Source: Nocardiopsis sp.
GTDB lineage: Bacteria > Actinomycetota > Actinomycetes > Streptosporangiales > Streptosporangiaceae
Reading direction: 5' to 3'
Assembly (NCBI GenBank): GCA_021154785.1
Contig: JAJKHX010000570.1
Coordinates: forward strand, 1 to 34,404
DNA length: 34,404 bases
The translations under genes were made by a program, and so were the position numbers. Shown piece after piece: positions 1 to 8,871 of the stretch (its first letter is position 1; each line of letters opens with the position of its first letter). The notes under the pieces were generated by a model. The model made no database searches. It saw nothing but the letters and a program-made list of their open reading frames with translations, and was not told the origin of the DNA.

Positions 1-1838
1 AGCCCGATGCCGGCCACGTCGAGCGCGTGCCGGACGGCCAGCACCGAGGCCGGGCCCGCCTCGGCCAGACCCGCGAGGAGTACGCGGCCGCCATGGGGGC
101 GCTGTTCGCGCCGTTCACCGCGGTGGCGGCGGCGAACCCGCACGCCTCCGCGCCGGTCGAGCGCGACGCGGCCGAGCTGGTCACGCCGACCGAGGCGAAC
201 CGGCCCATCGCCGACCCGTATACCCGCTACATCGTGGCCCGGGAGAAGGTCAACCAGGGCGCCGCCGTGCTGCTCATGTCGGTGGCGGCCGCCCGGCGGC
301 TCGGCGTTACGGAAGACCGGTGGGTGTTCCTGCCTGGCCACGCCGACGTGCGTGACCGGGACCTGCTCGACCGGGCCGACATGTCCGCGGGCCCGGCCTC
401 GGTGCTGGCCGTCCGGCACGCGCTCGACGTGGCCGGCATCGGGCTGGACGAGGTGTCCGCGATCGACCTGTATAGCTGCTTTCCCGCGCCGGTGTTCAAC
501 ATCTGCGACGGCTTCGGCCTGGCCGCCGACGACCCGCGCGGGCTGACGCTCACCGGCGGCCTGCCGTTCTTCGGCGGCGCCGGCAACAACTACTCGATGC
601 ACGCCATCGCCGAGGCCGTCCAGCGGGCCCGGAGCGCGCCCGGCAGCTACGCCCTGGTCGGCGCCAACGGCGGCATCATGACCAAGTACTCGGCCGGGAT
701 CTACTCCACCCGCCCGGCCGCCTGGGTGCCCGACGACAGCGCCGGCCTGCAGGCGGAGGTCGACGGCTGGGCGGCGCCGGAGCAGGCGCACGTCGCCGAC
801 GGCCCGGCGGTCATCGAGACCTACACCGTCAAGCACGCCCGCGACGGCGGCCGGACCGGCATCGTGATCGGCCGCCTGCGCCGCGACGGCCGCCGCTTCA
901 TCGCCCGGGGCGACGACCCGGACCTGCTCGACCTGCTGACGACGGCCAAGGAGCCGATCGGCCAGCCGGTGTACGTCCGGTCGTCCGGCACCGGGAACCG
1001 GGTCACCACCACCCGGGCGCGGATGAACGAGCTGTTCCCGCCTGAGCCCGCGGTCCTGCGGGAGCGGTACGAGCACGTCCTGGTCCGCCGCGACGGCCAC
1101 CTGCTCGAGGTCACCATCAACCGCCCGGAGTCCAGGAACAGCCTGCACCCGATGGCGAACGACGAGCTCGATCACGTCTTCGACGCCTACTTCGCCGACG
1201 ACGAGCTGTGGGTCGCGATCTTGACCGGGGCGGGGGACAAGGCCTTCTCGGCCGGCAACGACCTGGTCTACTCGGCGTCGGGCCAGCCCATGTGGGTGCC
1301 GAAGAACGGGTTCGCCGGCCTGACCGGGCGCCCGTCGATGCCCAAGCCCGTCATCGCCGCCGTCAACGGCTTCGCCATGGGCGGCGGCTGCGAGATCGCG
1401 CTGGCCTGCCACCTGGTCGTGGCCGACGAGACCGCCCGGTTCGCGCTCAGCGAGGTCCGGGTCGGGCTGGTCGCGGGCGCCGGCGGCCTGGTCCGGCTGC
1501 CGCGCACCGTGCCGCCGAAACTCGCCACCGAGATGATCCTCACCGGCCGCCGCCTCAGCGCCGATGAGGCGCTGTCCTACGGCCTGGTCAACCGGGTCGT
1601 CCCGGCCGGGACCGCGCTGGACGGCGCCCGCGCCCTGGCCGCGGAGATCCTCGAGGGCTCGCCCACCTCGGTCCGCGTCTCGCTGCGGATCATGGAGGAG
1701 ACCCGCGGCATCGCCGACGTGGCCGAGGCCGTCAGCTACCCGAGCCCCGCCCTCGACGACCTGATGGCCAGCGAGGACGCCCTCGAAGGCGTCACCGCCT
1801 TCGCCGCCAAACGCAAGCCCCAGTGGCGCAACCGGTGA
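1..1838 (+). CDS. Thiolase-like protein fused to enoyl-CoA hydratase (5' partial)
   Basis: The reading frame is open to the left edge, so the N-terminus lies outside the window. The first ~340 residues resemble the C-terminal half of SCPx/TLP1-type acetyl-CoA acetyltransferases: a glycine-rich GGLPFFGGAGNNYSMHA segment, then GANGGIMTKYSAGIYS. A small beta-rich tail follows, like the additional C-terminal domain of TLP1 proteins. From about residue 348 of the ORF-track protein a complete crotonase domain follows without a stop: AFSAGNDL for the oxyanion loop, GGGCEIALAC near residue 452, and ALSEVRVGL. Both glutamates expected of an active hydratase are therefore present. The likely role is beta-oxidation or acyl-CoA modification. 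In the thiolase-like part, TKYSAG has Tyr where I recall a catalytic-type His in true thiolases, so condensation or thiolysis is doubtful. It converges with the acyl-CoA ligase with 1 bp between stops. Confidence 0.85.
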   Translation, partial: PDAGHVERVPDGQHRGRARLGQTREEYAAAMGALFAPFTAVAAANPHASAPVERDAAELVTPTEANRPIADPYTRYIVAREKVNQGAAVLLMSVAAARRLGVTEDRWVFLPGHADVRDRDLLDRADMSAGPASVLAVRHALDVAGIGLDEVSAIDLYSCFPAPVFNICDGFGLAADDPRGLTLTGGLPFFGGAGNNYSMHAIAEAVQRARSAPGSYALVGANGGIMTKYSAGIYSTRPAAWVPDDSAGLQAEVDGWAAPEQAHVADGPAVIETYTVKHARDGGRTGIVIGRLRRDGRRFIARGDDPDLLDLLTTAKEPIGQPVYVRSSGTGNRVTTTRARMNELFPPEPAVLRERYEHVLVRRDGHLLEVTINRPESRNSLHPMANDELDHVFDAYFADDELWVAILTGAGDKAFSAGNDLVYSASGQPMWVPKNGFAGLTGRPSMPKPVIAAVNGFAMGGGCEIALACHLVVADETARFALSEVRVGLVAGAGGLVRLPRTVPPKLATEMILTGRRLSADEALSYGLVNRVVPAGTALDGARALAAEILEGSPTSVRVSLRIMEETRGIADVAEAVSYPSPALDDLMASEDALEGVTAFAAKRKPQWRNR

Positions 1839-1839
1839 C

Positions 1840-3363
<1,524 letters not shown>

Positions 3364-3418
3364 CCTCGCCCCTCTCAGGCACCGGGCCTTAGCAGACTGA
3401 CCCGTGCCATACCGGCCT

Positions 3419-3445
3419 GTGAGACATATATTAAGTATGTTTCAC
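3419..3445. promoter_or_regulatory. Inverted repeat, probable TetR-type operator
   Basis: The half-sites GTGAGACATA and TATGTTTCAC are separated by 7 bp and pair at 9 of 10 positions. The site is the most AT-rich part of the intergenic region between the divergent acyl-CoA ligase and hydrolase genes. Size and symmetry fit a TetR dimer site. The TetR/QsdR-type gene at 6769-7443 is the obvious candidate to bind it, but that assignment is inference. Confidence 0.6.
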
Positions 3446-3494
3446 CCACGTTGCCTAGGCCGTTGCCGCAGGCGACGCGAGCGAAGGGACCAGC

Positions 3495-4346
3495 ATGATG
3501 TACCTCGTTCGGGGAACTTCCCGGGAAACCGGCGGCGCGGACGGCCCCGCCCGGCCCGCCCAGAACCGGCCAGCCCGGAGCAGGTCAGCGGGCAAGCCGG
3601 CCACCGGGCTGCTGCTGACCGAGCCGCTGCGCGGCCTGGCCGACCTGGGCGCGCTGCTGCTGGCGACACCCGGCCTGCTGGCCGCCCCGCGCGGCGACGG
3701 CCACGGGGTGCTGGTCTTCCCCGGCCTGCTGGCCGGCGACGCGAGCACGGTGCCGCTGCGCGCGTTCCTGCGCTGGCTCGGCTACGACGTCCGGGGATGG
3801 GACCTCGGCCGTAACCACGGACCGACCGAGGCGATACTGGCCGGCCTGCCCCAGGCCGTCCTCGATCATGCCGAACGAACTGGCCGTCCCGTATCGCTGA
3901 TCGGCTGGAGCCTCGGCGGCATCTACGCCCGGGAGATGGCACGCCGTCATCCCCGGCAGGTTCGCCAGGTCATCACGCTGGGCAGTCCCTACGCCATGCG
4001 CGACCCGAGGCAGTCTCACGCCGAGGGTCCTTACCGGCGGCTGCGGTCGCTGCACGCTCCCGGGGCCAGGCTGCCCCGTCCGGAGGTGCGGGCCCGGCCC
4101 ATCGGCGTGCCGTCCACGTCGGTCTACTCCCGCTGGGACGGCGTCGTGGCCTGGCAGGCGTGCGTCGAGCCGCCGACCCCGCTGCACCAGAACGTCGAAG
4201 TCCGGTGCAGCCACCTCGGCTTCGGCGTGGACCCGGCGACGCTCTGGCTGATCGCCGACCGGCTCGCCGTCCCGGCGGGCCAGCGGATCCCGTTCCGCCC
4301 GCCGTTCGCCCTCCGTCCCCTCTACCCGGCGGTGAGTGCGCGATGA
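3495..4346 (+). CDS. Alpha/beta hydrolase (lipase/esterase-like)
   Basis: This is a 283-residue protein with a basic, proline- and arginine-rich N-terminus of about 40 residues. A hydrophobic stretch (LADLGALLLATPGLLAAP) follows, which could be membrane-associated. The nucleophile elbow is GWSLGG with the serine at residue 139, preceded by VLVFPGLLAG (oxyanion region), and a late SHLGFG supplies a plausible catalytic histidine. AAGGGA lies 5-8 bp before tandem ATG codons at 3495/3498. The stop overlaps the next start as ATGA, so translation is probably coupled. The family includes triacylglycerol lipases and membrane esterases; the position before WS/DGAT suggests acyl-ester turnover. Substrate is unknown. 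Confidence 0.85.
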   Translation: MMYLVRGTSRETGGADGPARPAQNRPARSRSAGKPATGLLLTEPLRGLADLGALLLATPGLLAAPRGDGHGVLVFPGLLAGDASTVPLRAFLRWLGYDVRGWDLGRNHGPTEAILAGLPQAVLDHAERTGRPVSLIGWSLGGIYAREMARRHPRQVRQVITLGSPYAMRDPRQSHAEGPYRRLRSLHAPGARLPRPEVRARPIGVPSTSVYSRWDGVVAWQACVEPPTPLHQNVEVRCSHLGFGVDPATLWLIADRLAVPAGQRIPFRPPFALRPLYPAVSAR

Positions 4347-5356
4347 CCAGCACTGTGCCGGCCACCAGGACGGCACCGTGGTCGTTCGCGGCCCCGTGGG
4401 GAGCGCGCGGCTTCGTCACCGACCTCGACGGGCCTGATCACGATGGGCCGGTGCACTGGATCGAATTCGAGGGCAGCGGGGAACCCGCCGGCGACACGAC
4501 GCCGATCGTGTTCGTGCACGGCCTGGGCGGCTCGCACCTGAACTGGTGCCTGATCGGCCCCCAGCTGGCGGCGGGCCGCCGCGCGGTCGCGCTGGACCTG
4601 CACGGGTTCGGCCTGACCCCGGGCACCCGCACGAACTCCACCGTCCAGCGCAACACCAGGCTGCTCGACCGGTTCGTGCGGGAGGTGGTCGGCCGGCCGG
4701 TGATCCTGGCCGGGAACTCCATGGGCGGCCTGATCTCGATCCTGCAGGCCTCCGCCGCGCCGGAGATGGTCCGCGGGCTGGTGCTGCTCGACCCGGCCCT
4801 GCCGCTGCCGGCGCGCAGGCCCGACCGGCAGGTGGCCAGCCAGTTCCTGATGTACGCACTGCCCGGCATCGGCGAGCTGTACCTGCGGTCCGTGCAGTCG
4901 CGCCGCGCACCGCAGGTCGCGGTCCAGCAGGTCATCGAGCTCTGCTTCGCCGACCCGTCCCGGGCCGACCCGGCCATGGTGACCGCGTCGATAGCGCTGG
5001 CCGCCGAGCGCCAGGGCGCCGCGGGGGCCGGAGCCGAGGCCTTCCTGGCCGCGTCTCGCTCGCTGATGCGGGTGGTCGGCCCGCGGTGGCGTTACTTGGG
5101 GATGATGGCCTCGGTACGGGTCCCGGTCCTGCTCGTCGGCGGTGAGGCCGACCGGCTGGTGCCGGTCGCGAGCACCCGGCAGGCGGCGGCCCGCAACCCT
5201 CGCTGGGAAAGCGTTATCCTGCCCGGAGTCGGGCATACGCCGCAGCTCGAGGTGCCCGGTAAGGTCACCGGCACGATCCAGGACTGGCTGGGCCGGCACT
5301 TTGCCCCGGCCGCAGGCTTAGGAGGAACGGGACATGCAGCAGCTCTCCGGCCTTGA
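4343..5356 (+). CDS. Alpha/beta hydrolase fold protein
   Basis: The ORF track begins this frame at 4160, inside the preceding gene. The ATG at 4343 overlaps that gene's TGA as ATGA and gives a 337-residue protein starting MTSTVPATRTAPW, so I chose it. VFVHGLGGSHLNW is the oxyanion HGxGG loop, GNSMGG holds the nucleophile serine at residue 126, and PVLLVGGEADRLVP contains the acid. GVGHTPQLE near the C-terminus gives the histidine. It belongs to the large alpha/beta hydrolase_1 family, which includes lipases, epoxide hydrolases and C-C hydrolases. Its 3' end overlaps the start of the WS/DGAT gene by 23 bp. A role in lipid ester hydrolysis is inferred from neighbours. Confidence 0.9.
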   Translation: MTSTVPATRTAPWSFAAPWGARGFVTDLDGPDHDGPVHWIEFEGSGEPAGDTTPIVFVHGLGGSHLNWCLIGPQLAAGRRAVALDLHGFGLTPGTRTNSTVQRNTRLLDRFVREVVGRPVILAGNSMGGLISILQASAAPEMVRGLVLLDPALPLPARRPDRQVASQFLMYALPGIGELYLRSVQSRRAPQVAVQQVIELCFADPSRADPAMVTASIALAAERQGAAGAGAEAFLAASRSLMRVVGPRWRYLGMMASVRVPVLLVGGEADRLVPVASTRQAAARNPRWESVILPGVGHTPQLEVPGKVTGTIQDWLGRHFAPAAGLGGTGHAAALRP

Positions 5357-6782
5357 CGCCTCCTTCCTGGCCATGGAGACGGCCAACACCACCGGCCACG
5401 TCGGCGGGCTGAGCGTACTCGACCCCAGCGACGCGCCGACGCCGCTGAACCTGGCCCGGCTCACCGAGGTCATGGCCGAGCGACTGCCGCTCGTGCCGGT
5501 CCTGCGGCAAAAGCTGCTCGAGGTGCCGCTCGGCCTAGACCAGCCCTACTGGGTCGACGACCCGCACTTCGACATCGAGTATCACGTCCGCGAGATCGCG
5601 CTGCCCCGTCCGGGCTCCGACGCGCAGCTGAACGAGCAGGTCAGCCGGCTGCACGCCCGGCCGCTCGACCGCAGCAAGCCGCTGTGGGAGCTCTACCTGA
5701 TCACCGGGCTGGCCAAGAAGCGCGCCGCCGTCTACACCAAGATCCACCACGCCGCGATCGACGGCGCCTCCGGCGTGGAACTGCTCACCGTCTTGTTCGA
5801 CCTCAGCCCGGCCGGCCGCGACCTGCCCCCGGCCGAGCCGTTCCGGGCGGCCGCCGCGCCGCCGCTGCCCGCGCTGGCCGCCAAGGCGGCGGCCCGGCTG
5901 GCCTGGCGCCCGGTGCAGACCGCGCGGATCACCAGCGAACTGGTCAAGGTGATCCCCACCCTCGCCCCGGCGGTGAACGCGCTGGTCGGCAACATGCTCG
6001 GGCTGAACCGCGGGGACGGGACGGTGATCTCCACCCGGCCCGGGCGAGCGCCCGCGACGCCGTTCAACCGGTCCATCACGCCGCACCGCCGGTTCGCGTT
6101 CCGCACCGTGGACCTGGCCACGGTCAAGATGGTGAAGAACGCGTTCGGCGTGTCCGTCAATGACGTCGTGATGGCGATGTGCGCCGGGGCGCTGCGGCGC
6201 TGGCTCCTCGATCACGACGCGCTGCCCGACCAGCCGCTGATCGCGATGATCCCGGTGTCCGTGCGGGACCCGTCCAGCAAGGGCGCGCTGGGAAACCGGG
6301 TGTCCGCGATGCTGGCCCCGCTGCCCACCAGCGTCACCGATCCGGCCCTGCGGCTCCAGGTGGTGCACGCCGCCACCCAGGTGGCCAAGGCCCAGCAGGC
6401 CGCGATCCCGCAGGGCCTGGTCGACCAGATCAGCGACTTCGCCGTGCCCGCGCTGGCCGCCCGGGCGGCCCGGGTGGTGTTCGCCACCGGCGTCCTGCAC
6501 CGGCTGCCGCCGTTCAACATCACCATCTCGAACGTCCCCGGCCCGAACACCCAGGTCTACCTGTGCGGGGCCCGGCTCCTGGCGCACTACCCGGTGTCGG
6601 TCGTCACCGACGGCCAGGGCCTGAACATCACCTTGGTCGGTTACCTTGGCCAGCTGCACTTCGGCCTGATCAGCTGCCGTGAGCTCGTCCCGGATATCGA
6701 CGTCCTGGCCGGCTACCTGACCGACGAGCTCGCCCTCCTCGAGCAGGCGGCGAAAGAGCGAATCGCCGATGCCGCGCCCTGA
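5334..6782 (+). CDS. Wax ester synthase/diacylglycerol acyltransferase (WS/DGAT)
   Basis: This 482-residue protein is the usual length for bacterial WS/DGAT. The active-site motif HHAAIDG occupies residues 138-144. The family's opening LSGLDASFLAMET, PFNRSITPHRRFAF, NDVVMAMCAGALRRWL and the late NITISNVPGPN are all visible. The enzyme transfers acyl groups from acyl-CoA to diacylglycerol or fatty alcohol, making triacylglycerol or wax ester. AGGAGGA lies 8 bp before ATG 5334, inside the end of the previous gene. With the adjacent acyl-CoA ligase and hydrolases it forms a neutral-lipid storage and turnover unit. The C-terminus overlaps the TetR gene by 14 bp. TAG versus wax ester preference cannot be decided from sequence. 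Confidence 0.95.
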   Translation: MQQLSGLDASFLAMETANTTGHVGGLSVLDPSDAPTPLNLARLTEVMAERLPLVPVLRQKLLEVPLGLDQPYWVDDPHFDIEYHVREIALPRPGSDAQLNEQVSRLHARPLDRSKPLWELYLITGLAKKRAAVYTKIHHAAIDGASGVELLTVLFDLSPAGRDLPPAEPFRAAAAPPLPALAAKAAARLAWRPVQTARITSELVKVIPTLAPAVNALVGNMLGLNRGDGTVISTRPGRAPATPFNRSITPHRRFAFRTVDLATVKMVKNAFGVSVNDVVMAMCAGALRRWLLDHDALPDQPLIAMIPVSVRDPSSKGALGNRVSAMLAPLPTSVTDPALRLQVVHAATQVAKAQQAAIPQGLVDQISDFAVPALAARAARVVFATGVLHRLPPFNITISNVPGPNTQVYLCGARLLAHYPVSVVTDGQGLNITLVGYLGQLHFGLISCRELVPDIDVLAGYLTDELALLEQAAKERIADAAP

Positions 6783-7443
6783 CCGCGGCCCTGACAGCAG
6801 TCCCGGCCACGGTGCCGGCGACGGTGCCGGTGACGCCCGGGCGATCGTGCCCGGGGGAGCGGCGGCGCCCGCCGCGATCCCGGCCGAGATCTTCACCGCG
6901 GCCGTGGACGCCTTCGCGGCCGGGCAGCGACTGGACATGCGGTCGCTGGCCGGCCGCCTCGGCGTCGCCCGCGCCACCCTGTACCGGCGGGCCGGCAACC
7001 GCGAGCACCTGCTCGACGAGGTGCTGTGGTGGCGCGCCCGCCGGCTGCTCGTGGACCAGATCCAGGCCAGCGGGTCGCTAGCGGGCACCGAGCGCCTGGT
7101 CGCGGTGATCGGCGGGGTCGTCCGCGCCATTGCCACCGACCGCCCGCTGCGGGTGTTCCTCGAATCCGACCCGGAGACCGCGCTGCGCCTGCTCACCGGC
7201 ACCCGCAGCACCGTCCACCGCGGCATGGCCACCGCGCTGGAGAAGCTCATCGACCTCGAGCGCAGCCGCGGCTGCTTCGAAGCCGCCCTGGACACCCCGA
7301 CGCTGGCCTACGCGATCGTCCGCCTCAGCGAGGGCTTCCTCTACGCCGACCCGATCGCGGACCGCGTTCCCGACATCGACCGCGCCGTCACCCTGGTCCA
7401 CGCCCTCCTCACCGGCCTAGACCGCCGCTCCGCCCCCGTCTAG
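6769..7443 (+). CDS. TetR/AcrR-family regulator, QsdR-like
   Basis: This is a 224-residue protein. After a low-complexity Gly/Ala/Pro leader of ~38 residues comes the HTH: LDMRSLAGRLGVARATLYRRAGNREHLLDEVLWW, a typical TetR helix-turn-helix. The C-terminal part, with RPLRVFLESDPETALRLLT and LAYAIVRLSEGFLY, resembles the QsdR-type TetR C-terminal domain. The start at 6769 overlaps the WS/DGAT stop and is the only ATG well upstream of the HTH; a start further inside is possible because the leader is unconserved-looking. As last gene of the lipid operon it probably represses it, binding the palindrome at 3419-3445. That link is inference. The ligand is perhaps an acyl-CoA or lactone. Confidence 0.88.
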   Translation: MPRPDRGPDSSPGHGAGDGAGDARAIVPGGAAAPAAIPAEIFTAAVDAFAAGQRLDMRSLAGRLGVARATLYRRAGNREHLLDEVLWWRARRLLVDQIQASGSLAGTERLVAVIGGVVRAIATDRPLRVFLESDPETALRLLTGTRSTVHRGMATALEKLIDLERSRGCFEAALDTPTLAYAIVRLSEGFLYADPIADRVPDIDRAVTLVHALLTGLDRRSAPV

Positions 7444-7531
7444 CCCGCCCCGCCGCCCCGTCTGATCACCTGCCACTGGGGTCCCATAGCTCTCATGCGT
7501 CCCAATCGCCCCGTGCCGGAGTCAGCCCGCA

Positions 7532-7593
7532 CCGGCTCGATGCTCCATCGATCCGCTTCTGGCCGGCTCAATGCTCCATCGATCCGCTTCTGG
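7532..7593. repeat. Two-copy 31-bp tandem repeat
   Basis: The unit beginning CCGGCTCRATGCTCCATCGA occurs twice back to back (7532-7562 and 7563-7593) with a single G/A difference. It lies in the non-coding stretch between the TetR gene and a decayed propeller gene. Each copy contains the 8-bp palindrome ATCGAT (extended TCCATCGATCC). It is probably a replication-slippage duplication. I see no further copies in the window. Confidence 0.85.
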
Positions 7594-7621
7594 CGCGGGT
7601 CCTGCACCGGCTCCGCTCAGC

Positions 7622-7803
7622 CTGGCCGCCGGCAAGGTCGAGTGGGACAGCAAGTTCCCCTCGATGCCGCTCGGCGCGGCCACCTCGGCCAACGCTCCCA
7701 TCGCCGTTTTCGGCAGCACGGTGCTGGTCCCGGCGGGCTGCCCCAAGATGTCGGCGTCGGGCGGGGCGGCACCCAGCAGCTGGTGGCCTACACGATCCGC
7801 TGA
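7622..7803 (+). pseudogene. Remnant of a PQQ-binding-like beta-propeller protein (C-terminus)
   Basis: One frame reads AAGKVEWDSKFPSMPLGAAT followed by VFGSTVLVPAG. This matches the last propeller blade pattern of PQQ-like quinoproteins (gKvlW...lP..PlGgAtv...). A +1 shift then gives GGTQQLVAYTIR and a stop, the usual C-terminal ending of these proteins. No upstream blades or start are visible, so this is a truncated and frameshifted fragment. The identification rests on pattern memory of the family, and the fragment is only about 60 codons. Confidence 0.55.
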
Positions 7804-7813
7804 GCGCCGCCGC

Positions 7814-8830
7814 TCACTCGCCGCCGTCCAGGGCCAGCACCAGCTTGCCGGTGTTCACCCCGTCGAACAGCATCAGCAGCGTCTGCGGGAAGTCGCCCAC
7901 GCTCCCGTGCACCACGTGCTCGCGGGAGACGAGCTTCCCGTCCCGCAGCCAGCCGGCCAGCTCGGCCATGGCCTGCGGGTACTGGTCCTGGTAGTCGAAG
8001 ACGAGCATGCCGGTCATGGAGGCGCGCGCCACCAGCAGCATCATGTAGTTCGCCGGGCCGCGCACCTGGGTCTCGTTGTACTGCGAGACCGCGCCGCAGA
8101 TGACCACCCGGGCGCCGCGGGCCAGCCGGGTCAGCACATCGTCGAGGATCTCGCCGCCCACGTTGTCGAAATACACGTCGACGCCGCGCGGCGCATGCTC
8201 GCGCAGCGCCTTGCGCACGTTCCCGGCCCGGTAGTCGATCGCGGCGTCGAAGCCGAATTCCTCGGTCAGCGCATGGCACTTCTCCGGCCCGCCGGCGATG
8301 CCGATAACCTTGCCCGCTCCTTTGAGCTTGGCGATCTGCCCGGTGATGCTGCCCACCGCCCCGGCCGCGCCGGAGACGACCACGGTGTCACCGGCCTTCA
8401 GCTTGCCCGTATCGAGCAGGCCGAAGTACGCCGTGAGCCCGGTCATCCCCAGCGCGCCCAGGTACACAGAAGGCGCGGCCAGTGAGGTATCGATCTTGAT
8501 CACGCCCTGGCCGTCCGAGACCGCGTGCTCCTGCACCCCGAACACCCCGTACACGTCGTCGCCCACCGCGAAGCCCGGGTGCTCAGAAGCCGTGACCGAG
8601 CCGACCGCGCCGGCCCGCATGACCGCGCCGATCTCTACCGGCGGGACGTAGGACGCCCCCGCGTTCATCCAGCCCCGCATGGCCGGGTCGACCGAGATGT
8701 GCGAGACCGCCACCGTGAACTGGCCCGGCCCGGGGACCGGCACCTCCTCCTCCGTCAGCGACCAGTCGGTGGCCCGGGGCAGCCCGTTGGGCCGGTCGGC
8801 CAGTCGCACTTGGTGGTTCGTCATCGGCAC
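7814..8830 (-). CDS. NADP-dependent oxidoreductase, MDR superfamily (leukotriene B4 12-hydroxydehydrogenase/curcumin reductase-like)
   Basis: At 338 residues it is the normal length for this zinc-free MDR subfamily. The N-terminal GroES-like domain includes the SVDPAMRGWM stretch characteristic of the family. The Rossmann motif GAAGAVG occupies residues 154-160, followed by KVIGIAGGPEKC, and VDVYFDNVGGEILD is conserved. It reduces alpha,beta-unsaturated carbonyls with NADPH. Two starts are possible: GTG 8830 and ATG 8824. AGAGGAAG lies 7 bp before the GTG but 13 bp before the ATG, so GTG is preferred. It follows the MFS gene on the same strand after 41 bp and may be co-transcribed in an exporter/reductase unit under HxlR control. 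Confidence 0.93.
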   Translation of the reverse strand: MPMTNHQVRLADRPNGLPRATDWSLTEEEVPVPGPGQFTVAVSHISVDPAMRGWMNAGASYVPPVEIGAVMRAGAVGSVTASEHPGFAVGDDVYGVFGVQEHAVSDGQGVIKIDTSLAAPSVYLGALGMTGLTAYFGLLDTGKLKAGDTVVVSGAAGAVGSITGQIAKLKGAGKVIGIAGGPEKCHALTEEFGFDAAIDYRAGNVRKALREHAPRGVDVYFDNVGGEILDDVLTRLARGARVVICGAVSQYNETQVRGPANYMMLLVARASMTGMLVFDYQDQYPQAMAELAGWLRDGKLVSREHVVHGSVGDFPQTLLMLFDGVNTGKLVLALDGGE

Positions 8831-8871
8831 GGCACCGCTTCCTCTAGCCAGCTAGATCTGATGATCGGACG

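Noticed and set aside
5535-7295. 586-residue minus-strand ORF
   Set aside because: Antisense to WS/DGAT and the TetR gene; no recognisable domain.
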